A stretch of DNA of 64,000 nucleotides from Bog-756 sp963696495 (GTDB lineage: Bacteria > Actinomycetota > Acidimicrobiia > Acidimicrobiales > RAAP-2): contig CAVOKJ010000004.1 in assembly GCA_963696495.1 (NCBI GenBank), forward strand, positions 62,001 through 126,000, given 5' to 3'. Position 1 is the first letter of the stretch. Every line of letters begins with the position of its first letter. Of this stretch, positions 52,680 through 59,525 are shown piece after piece. The notes under the pieces were generated by a model. It saw only the letters and a program-made list of their open reading frames with translations. It searched no databases and was not told the origin of the DNA. Both the position numbers and the translations under genes were made by a program.

Positions 52680-54044
52680 TCAGTGCAGCGAGGAGCCGGC
52701 GGCCAGGCCCAGGTCGTCGTCGAAGTGCTGTCCGTCCTCGTCGAGGATGACGACGGCGTCGGCTCCCTCATCGTCCGTCCCGTCGGCCCTGTCGGCCCCG
52801 TCCGTCCCGTCGGCCCCACCGGCCCCTTCGGCCCCACCGGCCCCGCCGGACCCGTCGGTCCCACCGGCCCCGGCGGTCCCACCGGCCCCGGCGTCGACCA
52901 GGACCCCGTCGTCGCCCGCCCCGACCGCACCGGGCGCGGCGTTGCCGTCCTCGGCCGCCGCCTCGCGGTCGTGGTGGATGAGGCCGACGTGGCCGTTGAA
53001 CAGCCGGCCCTCGTCGACCAGGACGTCGTCGACCGTGCCCTCCTGTGCGGCCCGCATGGCGGCACTGAGCGCCTTGCCGACGGCCGACGCGATCCGCTTG
53101 TGGCCCTCGTCACCGGGGTGGATGCCGTCCGCCAGGTGGTTCACGCCGATGACCGACTCACCGGCGACCAGCGAGAGGGTGGTGTCGCCGGCGACGATGC
53201 GCTCGCGGGCGATGGCCTCGATGGCGTCACGGATGTCGGCCATGGTCGTGCCGAGGCGGTTCTTCACGTCCTCGGCGTCGGGGCGCACGATGGGACTCAC
53301 CACCACCAGCGGCGTCGTGGGATGACCCTGGCGGACCACGTCGAGGAACGAGCGGAATCCCTCCCTGACCATCCCGACGCTGAAGGGCACGCGCGTCCAA
53401 CAGCTGGCGCCGTAGGCGACGCTGATGACGTCGGCCTCGAGCGCGGCGATGTGCTCGGCTGAGACGACGTCACCACGACCGGCGCCGGCGTAGCCGAAGT
53501 TGACGAGGTCGAGGTTGGATTTGCGGGCGGCGATGGCCGTCCACCCCTGGGAGGGGCCCGATGCCGTCCACCCCTGGGTGGTCCAGTCGCCGTAGGCGAT
53601 CCACCGGGGCAGCTGGGGCGCCGGCGCGATCTCGCCCTTCACGGCGGTGAGGGACTGGATGACCGGGTGCATGCCCTCGGGCAGGTAGATGATGGCCGGC
53701 TTGTCCGGGGAACCCGAGCCGAGCGACAGCCGGATCAGGCCGTCACCCAGGACCGCCTCCTCCTCGCAGACCTTCCGGCCTCCCCGCCACACCGAGAAGG
53801 TGATCCCCGCACCGTCCCCCCGGTAGCCGAGGTTGCCGGTGGTGGTCCGGTAGGCGACGTCGATCGCCTGGGCGTCGCCCACCACCTCGAGGCGGACGCC
53901 GACGGGGATGGTGGCCGAGTGCCAGACGTCGGCCGGGAGCCTGGCCGTGTCGGTCGGGTTGGCTCGAGGGTAGGGCACGTCCCCCGCGGCGGGGTAGGCG
54001 GCCCCGCGGATGAACGGCTCGGGTTGACCGGGTCGCGGGGTCAC
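52680..54044 (-). CDS. SGNH/GDSL-type hydrolase with a low-complexity Gly/Ala/Asp C-terminal tail
   Basis: 454 aa. The N-terminal 140 residues form a carbohydrate-binding-like domain (YRTTTGNLGYRGDGAGITFS). The hydrolase part has WIAYGDWTTQGWTASGPSQG (block I, with Asp/Trp where GDSL has Ser), then GYAGAG, VVSPIV, and DGIHPGDEGHKRI with the catalytic Asp-His. A His-Pro-Gly block V is clear, but the nucleophile Ser is not where expected. The last 90 or so residues are Gly-Ala-Asp repeats encoded by a 9-bp-period minisatellite. Start GTG 54044 is 1 nt after a short MEASER* frame. Substrate unknown. Confidence 0.75.
   Translation of the reverse strand: MTPRPGQPEPFIRGAAYPAAGDVPYPRANPTDTARLPADVWHSATIPVGVRLEVVGDAQAIDVAYRTTTGNLGYRGDGAGITFSVWRGGRKVCEEEAVLGDGLIRLSLGSGSPDKPAIIYLPEGMHPVIQSLTAVKGEIAPAPQLPRWIAYGDWTTQGWTASGPSQGWTAIAARKSNLDLVNFGYAGAGRGDVVSAEHIAALEADVISVAYGASCWTRVPFSVGMVREGFRSFLDVVRQGHPTTPLVVVSPIVRPDAEDVKNRLGTTMADIRDAIEAIARERIVAGDTTLSLVAGESVIGVNHLADGIHPGDEGHKRIASAVGKALSAAMRAAQEGTVDDVLVDEGRLFNGHVGLIHHDREAAAEDGNAAPGAVGAGDDGVLVDAGAGGTAGAGGTDGSGGAGGAEGAGGADGTDGADRADGTDDEGADAVVILDEDGQHFDDDLGLAAGSSLH
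52765..52905. repeat. GC-rich minisatellite (about 9-bp period) inside the SGNH gene
   Basis: Imperfect CCGGCCCCG-type repeats encode the Gly/Ala/Asp tail of the SGNH protein. In two other frames the same DNA reads as Gly-x-y collagen-like sequence. Repeat borders are approximate. Confidence 0.65.
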
Positions 54045-54320
54045 CGCTCGCTTGCTTCCATGGATTGCCCCTCCAACGTGCGATTACCACTGTCAGTAGT
54101 TGTACGACCACAATATCACTATGTTTTGCCAAATTCACCAGGTGGCGACCAGATCTGCCCGGCCCGGGGAGGCGGCAGGAGCGGACCCCCCGGGGGACCC
54201 GCGGTGTCACGAGATCGTCATCGTGGGCGGCCGGAGGGTGTCCGTCCGTTGCCTACGATGGGGCCTCGCGAATGGCTGGGCCGGGCAGGCAGCGCGCCGA
54301 ACCGAAAGGTGGATCCGTCG
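54045..54320. other. intergenic region with an AT-rich island
   Basis: Divergent promoters for the SGNH gene (left) and the CHAP gene (right) must lie here. An unusually AT-rich segment at about 54085-54145 contains the imperfect inverted repeat AGTAGTTGT (54095-54103) and ACAATATCACT (54110-54120). No gene was recognised. Confidence 0.5.
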
Positions 54321-55751
54321 ATGAACGAAGCTCGCAGCCGTGGCCGCGCCCTTGCCTCGCCCGTGGCCGTGGTGGTCGTCGTGGCCCTGGCCGGCCTCTC
54401 CCTCGGCGTGGCGTCGGTGAGCACCGCCGCCACGGCCGGCGCCGCGGCCCGGCCCCGCGTCTACCAGGGTGGCGGTGTCATCCCGTTCGGAAACGCCCAG
54501 CCGGTGAACGCCACCCCGAGTGGCCAGCTCAACTCGGTCATGGTGGCGATGGCGGCCAATCCGGTGGCCACCGCCTCGGATCAGGGCTACTGGCTGGCCT
54601 CGGCCGACGGTGGCGTCTACACCGAGGGCAACGCCGGCTTCTTCGGCTCGTTGGGCTCGCTCCACCTGCAGGGCCCCGTCGTCGGCATGGCACCCACCCC
54701 GGACGGCCGGGGGTACTGGCTCGTGGCCCTGGACGGCGGGGTCTTCTCCTTCGGTGACGCGGCCTTCTTCGGCTCGATGGGTGCCGTCCACCTCAACCAG
54801 CCGATCGTCGGGATGGCGGCGACCCCGGACGGCCGGGGCTACTGGCTGGTGGCGGCCGACGGCGGGGTGTTCTCCTTCGGTGATGCCCACTTCTACGGGT
54901 CGGAGGGCGGCACGACGCTGGTGGCGCCGGTCACCGGCATGGCCAGCACACCCGACGGACGGGGCTACTGGCTGGTGGCGGCCGACGGCGGGATCTTCAC
55001 CTTCGGCGACGCCCCCTTCCTCGGGTCGACGGGCGGGAAGGTCCTCAACGACCCGGTGGTCGGGATGGTGGCGACCTCCGGCGGCACCGGCTACCTGCTG
55101 GTGGCCACCGACGGAGGCATCTTCGGGTTCGGTGACGCGCCGTTCTACGGATCCCTCGGGGGCGGATACGGCGGCAACCCGGCCGACGTCCCGCCCGTGG
55201 CCGCCATCGCCCTCACCCCGGGGGCCCAGGGGTACTGGCTGCTCGAACCGGACGGCTGGTCGTACTCCTTTGCCAACCCCCCCAGTCCGTCGCCGTCCGC
55301 CACGGCCTCGGCCATCGTCTCCATCGCCAACAGCCAGGTGAACGCCGATCTCGACCGGGGCCTGTTCTGCAATCCCTACGGGCCCTGTGAGGAGTGGTGT
55401 GCCCTGTTCGCCACCTGGGTCTGGCAGCACGCCGGCATCCCGATCCCGTCGTACCCGTTCACCGGGAGCATCTACGACTGGGCCGCCGGCAACACCGGGG
55501 TGCTGCCCGGCAACGCCAGCCCGGTGCCCGGCGACGCCGTGCTGTACGGCACCGGGCCGTCGAACGCGGCCACCTCGGTCCACGTGGGCCTCGTGATGCA
55601 GGTCTGGCCGGACGGCGCCATCGTGACCATCGAGGGCGATGCCGGGCCGGCCCCGACGGGATCGTTGGGCGTGGTGGTCAACGGGCCGTACCTCCCGTCC
55701 CAGTCGAACTCCTACAACGGGGCGCCCGTTTACGCCTTCGCCCGGTACTAG
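54321..55751 (+). CDS. secreted protein with six 42-residue repeats and a C-terminal CHAP domain
   Basis: 476 aa. Signal peptide about 1-40 (AVVVVVALAGLSLGVA, then AAARP). Repeats of 42-47 residues (about 75-340) share GYWLVAxDGGVFSFGDAxFxGS with the CAP-domain protein at 40400. The C-terminal 130 residues are a CHAP domain: FCNPYGPCEEWCALFATWVW (Cys nucleophile), VPGDAVLYG, SVHVGLVMQV (His) and TIEGDAG. So it is a predicted cell-wall amidase/endopeptidase carried on a propeller-like module. ATG 54321 has AGGTGG upstream. It ends in a stop-codon-spanning tandem repeat. Confidence 0.83.
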   Translation: MNEARSRGRALASPVAVVVVVALAGLSLGVASVSTAATAGAAARPRVYQGGGVIPFGNAQPVNATPSGQLNSVMVAMAANPVATASDQGYWLASADGGVYTEGNAGFFGSLGSLHLQGPVVGMAPTPDGRGYWLVALDGGVFSFGDAAFFGSMGAVHLNQPIVGMAATPDGRGYWLVAADGGVFSFGDAHFYGSEGGTTLVAPVTGMASTPDGRGYWLVAADGGIFTFGDAPFLGSTGGKVLNDPVVGMVATSGGTGYLLVATDGGIFGFGDAPFYGSLGGGYGGNPADVPPVAAIALTPGAQGYWLLEPDGWSYSFANPPSPSPSATASAIVSIANSQVNADLDRGLFCNPYGPCEEWCALFATWVWQHAGIPIPSYPFTGSIYDWAAGNTGVLPGNASPVPGDAVLYGTGPSNAATSVHVGLVMQVWPDGAIVTIEGDAGPAPTGSLGVVVNGPYLPSQSNSYNGAPVYAFARY

Positions 55752-55794
55752 GCACCGCTCGGCGGTAGGCACTGGCTCGGTGCTAGGCCCGCCC
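55743..55794. repeat. three imperfect 17-18 bp tandem units spanning the stop codon of the CHAP gene
   Basis: Units begin CGGTACTAGGC, CGGCGGTAGGC and CGGTGCTAGGC. The first contains the TAG stop; all keep a TAG at the same place. Confidence 0.7.
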
Positions 55795-55804
55795 CTCAGC
55801 GGCA

Positions 55805-55819
55805 CCGCCGGTCCGGCGG
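55805..55819. terminator. hairpin between convergent genes
   Basis: CCGCCG-GTC-CGGCGG forms a 6-bp stem in the gap between the CHAP gene and the acyl-CoA dehydrogenase on the opposite strand. Bidirectional termination is inferred. Confidence 0.45.
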
Positions 55820-55856
55820 ACACCCACCGGGCCGTCCGGGGCTCACCGGGGGATGG

Positions 55857-56927
55857 TCAGACGGCTGCGACGAGGGAGTCGAGCACCCGCCTCCGGTGCT
55901 CGGCGGCCGACCCCCAGGCCTCCGACAGCGCCCAGGCGCGCTTGAGGTACAGGTGGAGGTCGCACTCCCAGGTGTAGCCGATGGCCCCGTGCACCTGGAG
56001 TGACACCCGGGCGGCCTCGACCGCCGCCTCGGAGGCCGCCGCCTTCGCCGCCGACGCGGCCCGGGAGGCGTCCACCGTCCGCTCGTCGATGGACCAGGCG
56101 GCGGCGTAGACCAACGGGCGGGCGAACTCGAGGGCCACCCGGGCCCCGGCCAAGAGGTGCTTGACCGCCTGGAAGCTGCCGATGGGCGATCCGAACTGGC
56201 GCCGCTCCTTGGCGTACTCGGCGGCGAGGCCGATCATCCGGTCGGCCAGCCCGAGCAGCTCGGCTCCCGTGGCGACGGCGGCGCGGTCGCCGAGGTGACC
56301 GATGGTCGTGGCGGCCTCCGGCCCCGACACCACGGCGGTGTCCGGGGTCGGCGCCCAGTGGGGGACGCCCAGACGACGGGTGGGGTCGAGCGAGGGCACG
56401 GCCCGCACGGTCACCTCGTCGGCATCCACGACGTGGATCGCGGGCCCGGCCGCCGAGCCGGCCCCGTGACCGGTGGCGAACAGCACGAGCAGGTCGGCAC
56501 CGTCGGCACCGGCAACAGGCGTGGGGGACGCTCCGGTCGGGACGGGTCCGACGGCCGCCGCCGCCTCCCCCCGGGCGATGCCCTCCAGCCACGGAGCCAC
56601 CCGCCCGGACGCTCGCCCCCCGCCGGCCAGCGCGGCCAACAGTGGGGCGGCGAGTGCGGTCGTCTCGAGGAGGGGCTCGGGCAGCGCGACCCTCCCCGCC
56701 TCCTCCAGGAGGGGCACCAGGTCGACGAGGCCGAGGCCGAGCCCCCCGTGCGACTCGGGGACCGACAGTCCGACCACGCCGAGTTCGGTCAGCGTCGACC
56801 ACCGGGCGCTGCGGGCCACTGGCCGCTCGTAGGCGGCGCGGAGGTGCTCGGGCGTGCACTCGTTGGCGAGGACCTGTCGGACGGCCCGGCGGAACTCGTC
56901 CTGCTGGTCACTGAACGCGAAGTGCAT
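55857..56927 (-). CDS. acyl-CoA dehydrogenase, small partner subunit (second pair)
   Basis: 356 aa. Starts MHFAFSDQQDEFRRAVRQVL; then LGVVGLSVPESHGGLGLGLV, AKERRQFGSPIGSFQAVKH and LQVHGAIGYTWECDLHLYL. Like the first small partner it has the C-terminal helical domain but weaker core motifs. It follows the larger partner (56952) by 24 nt. In alpha2beta2 ACADs one of each partner contributes to the FAD site. A Gly/Ala/Thr-rich loop (about 125-150) is probably disordered. Confidence 0.82.
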   Translation of the reverse strand: MHFAFSDQQDEFRRAVRQVLANECTPEHLRAAYERPVARSARWSTLTELGVVGLSVPESHGGLGLGLVDLVPLLEEAGRVALPEPLLETTALAAPLLAALAGGGRASGRVAPWLEGIARGEAAAAVGPVPTGASPTPVAGADGADLLVLFATGHGAGSAAGPAIHVVDADEVTVRAVPSLDPTRRLGVPHWAPTPDTAVVSGPEAATTIGHLGDRAAVATGAELLGLADRMIGLAAEYAKERRQFGSPIGSFQAVKHLLAGARVALEFARPLVYAAAWSIDERTVDASRAASAAKAAASEAAVEAARVSLQVHGAIGYTWECDLHLYLKRAWALSEAWGSAAEHRRRVLDSLVAAV

Positions 56928-56951
56928 GTCGTCCCTTCCGGCCCGTGCCGC

Positions 56952-58130
56952 TCAGGCGCGGGGAAGACCGAGCATGCGCTCGGCCACCACGTTCCGCTGG
57001 ATCTCGTTCGTCCCGGCGTAGATGGGACCGGCCAGGGCGAAGAGGTAGCCGTCCAGCCACGGCGCCTCGCCACCGCCGCCGTGCAGCTCGGCCTCGGGGC
57101 CGAGCAGGCCGAGCGCGGCGCGGTGGATGGCGAGGTCGGTCTCCGACCAGTGGATCTTGTTGGCACTCGCCTCGGGTCCCACGGACCCGCCGTCCAGCAC
57201 CCGGGTGGCCGTCCACAGCGTATTGAGCCGGTAGGCCTCGGCGTCGATCCACGCCCGGGCCACCGCGTCGGCCCACGCCGCCGCCCGTGCCGGGTCCGAC
57301 ACCGACCGCTCGGCGTAGAGCTCCACCAGGCGGCCGGCGGCCTCGGTGTAGCGGGCCGGGCTGCGCAGGCTCAGTCCCCGTTCGGACCCCGCGGTGGCCA
57401 TGGCCACGTTCCAACCCCGCCCCTCGCCGCCGAGGACCTGGTCGTCGGGCACGAAGACGTCCTCGAAGAAGAGCTCGGCGAACCCGGTCTCCCCGTCGAT
57501 CTGGGGGATCGGCCGCACGGTGACGCCCGGGGAGCTGAGGTCCACGAGGAAGTACGTCAGCCCGCGGTGGCGCTCGGCCGCCGGGTCGGTACGGAACAGC
57601 CCGAAGCACCACTCGGCGAACGCCCCGCGTGACGCCCACGTCTTCTGCCCGGAGAGCAGCCAGCCGTCCCCCGACTCCGACCGGACGGCCCGGCTGCGGA
57701 TGCCGGCCAGGTCGCTGCCCGCATCCGGCTCGGACCAGCCCTGGCACCAGATCTCCTGTCCGGAGGCCATCGCCGGCAGGAACCGGCGCTGCTGCTCCTC
57801 GGTGCCGAACTCGAACAGGGTGGGGGCGAGGAGGAACACACCGTTCTGGCTCACCCGCAGCGGGGCGCCCGCCCGCCAGTACTCCTCCTCGAACACCAGC
57901 CACTCGAGGATGCCCACGCCACGGCCCCCGAACTCCTCGGGCCAGGACACCACCGACCACCGGTCGTCGTACATCGCCTGCTCCCACCGGCGGTGGGCCT
58001 CGAACCCCTCGGCGGTGTCGAGGGAGGGGAGTGACCCCGGTGCCGGGGCGTGGGCCGCCAACCACGACCGCGCCTCGAGCCGGAACGCCTCGTGGGCGGG
58101 CGTCGGGCGCAGGTCCATCGGAGTGTCCAT
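56952..58130 (-). CDS. acyl-CoA dehydrogenase, large partner subunit (second pair)
   Basis: 392 aa. Clear ACAD: PEEFGGRGVGILEWLVFEEE, IWCQGWSEPDAGSDLAGIRS, WLLSGQKTWASRGAFAEWC, and C-terminal YAGTNEIQRNVVAERMLGLP. It heads a two-gene unit with 55857 and is divergent from the thiolase gene, with a Gly-codon-rich stretch between them. No CTGACG palindrome lies in its own direction, but the copy at 58255 is 125 bp upstream and could control both. Substrate unknown. Confidence 0.88.
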   Translation of the reverse strand: MDTPMDLRPTPAHEAFRLEARSWLAAHAPAPGSLPSLDTAEGFEAHRRWEQAMYDDRWSVVSWPEEFGGRGVGILEWLVFEEEYWRAGAPLRVSQNGVFLLAPTLFEFGTEEQQRRFLPAMASGQEIWCQGWSEPDAGSDLAGIRSRAVRSESGDGWLLSGQKTWASRGAFAEWCFGLFRTDPAAERHRGLTYFLVDLSSPGVTVRPIPQIDGETGFAELFFEDVFVPDDQVLGGEGRGWNVAMATAGSERGLSLRSPARYTEAAGRLVELYAERSVSDPARAAAWADAVARAWIDAEAYRLNTLWTATRVLDGGSVGPEASANKIHWSETDLAIHRAALGLLGPEAELHGGGGEAPWLDGYLFALAGPIYAGTNEIQRNVVAERMLGLPRA

Positions 58131-58198
58131 CGGTCAGGGTCCCTCGGGCGTCGGCATCGGTGGTGTGGGTGGTGGTGGCGCGGGTGGCAGTGGCGGGT

Positions 58199-58247
58199 CG
58201 GGGGCGCCGGGGGGCGCCGGCGTGGTCGGGGGCGCCGGGGGCGCCTG
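58199..58247. repeat. GGGGGCGCC-rich repeat between divergent genes
   Basis: GGCGCC recurs four times with G runs (GGGGCGCCGG, GGGGGCGCCGG and similar). It lies in the region between the ACAD and thiolase starts. It may be structured or prone to slippage; no gene is read there. Confidence 0.55.
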
Positions 58248-58254
58248 GTGAAAT

Positions 58255-58269
58255 CTGACACACCGCCAG
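58255..58269. promoter_or_regulatory. 15-bp operator candidate, imperfect copy (CTGACACACCGCCAG)
   Basis: CTGACA-CAC-CGCCAG, two mismatches from the CTGACG-N3-CGTCAG consensus. It is 9 nt upstream of AACAAT (58279-58284), which itself lies 6 nt before the thiolase ATG. Confidence 0.45.
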
Positions 58270-58290
58270 AATTCCGGCAACAATGGCCCC

Positions 58291-59495
58291 ATGCCGAACG
58301 CAGTGATCGTGGACGTGGCCCGGACCCCGGTGGGCAAGAAGAACGGTCGCCTGTCGGGCTGGCACGCCGTGGACCTGGCCGCCGCGCCCCTGCGTGCGCT
58401 GGTCGAGCGCAACGACCTCGACCCCGGGCTCGTCGAGGACGTGATCTACGGGTGCACCATGACGGTGGGGGAGCAGGCCATGAACATCGGGCGGAACGCC
58501 GCCCTCGCCGCCGGCTTCCCCGACACGGTGCCGGGGACGACGGTGGACCGCCAGTGCGGTTCCGCCCAGCAGGCCGTGCACTTCGCCGCCCAGGCGGTCC
58601 TGTCCGGGGCCATGGACATCGTCATCGGCGGCGGGGTGGAGGCGATGAGCCGCGTGCCCATCGGGTCGACCACCGAGCACGGTCCCGGTGACGCCTACGG
58701 CCCGACGGTGCACGAGCGGTTCGACTTCATCCACCAGGGCCTGTGTGCCGAGGAGATCGCCCGCCGGTGGGGGATCGGACGCGAGGACATGGACCGGTTC
58801 GCGCTCCGTTCCCACGACCGGGCGGCCGCCGCCATCGCCGAGGGCCGGTTCGACAACGAGATCGTGCCCCTCGACACCCGCCGGGCCACCGTCGAGGACA
58901 AGGTGGCGGTGGCCGGCAGCGACGAGGGCGACCCGGCGGCCGAGGGCCCGCTGACCTTCGACGAAGGGGTGAGGGCCGGCTCCACCTACGAGAAGCTCGC
59001 CTCGCTGCCCCCCGCTTTCGTCGAGGGTGGCCTGGTCACCGCCGCCTCCTCGTCCCAGATCTCCGACGGCGCGGCGGCGGTGCTGATCATGTCCGAGGAG
59101 CGGGCCGGACGGCTGGGCCTCACCCCCCGTGCCCGGTTCCACACCTTCGCCGTGGCCGCCAACGACCCGGTGATCATGCTCACCGCCCCGATCCCGGCGA
59201 CGACGCTCGTCCTGGAGAAGGCCAAGCTCTCCTTGGAGGACATCGACCTGGTCGAGATCAACGAGGCGTTCGCCTCGGTGGTGCTGGCCTGGGAGAAGGA
59301 GCACCATCCGGACATGGACAGGGTGAACGTCAACGGAGGGGCCATCGCCATCGGCCATCCCACCGGGGGGTCGGGGCGCGGCTCCTGGCCACGCTGCTCA
59401 ACGAGATGGAGCGGACCGGGGCCCGCTACGGGCTCCAGACCATGTGCGAGGGCGGCGGGCAGGCCAACGCCACCATCATCGAGCGTCTGGGGTAG
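58291..59495 (+). CDS. acetyl-CoA acetyltransferase/thiolase with a one-base frameshift near its C-terminus
   Basis: A normal thiolase up to about residue 361: VARTPVGKKNGRLSGW, TTVDRQCGSAQQAVHFAAQ with the acyl-Cys, GGVEAMSRVP, VEINEAFASVVLAWEK and NVNGGAIAIGHPTGGSG with the catalytic His. After GGSG the frame continues as unrelated Arg/Ser/Pro-rich sequence to 59670. The expected ending (ARLLATLLNEMERTGARYG, then MCEGGGQANATIIERLG with the second catalytic Cys) is in the +1 frame to 59495. One G appears missing in the GGGG run at 59373-59376. It is either an assembly error, a real null mutation or slippage. ATG 58291 is probably leaderless. Confidence 0.85.
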
Positions 59496-59525
59496 CCGGG
59501 GGCCCGGCGACGGCGGCCGGAGCCC

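Noticed and set aside
51869..53462. Collagen-like proteins on either strand
   Set aside because: They arise only from the GC minisatellite read in other frames; the SGNH frame has clear family motifs around it.
54045..54075. Six-codon MEASER frame ahead of the SGNH start as a leader peptide
   Set aside because: Too short to judge; recorded only because its stop overlaps the GTG.
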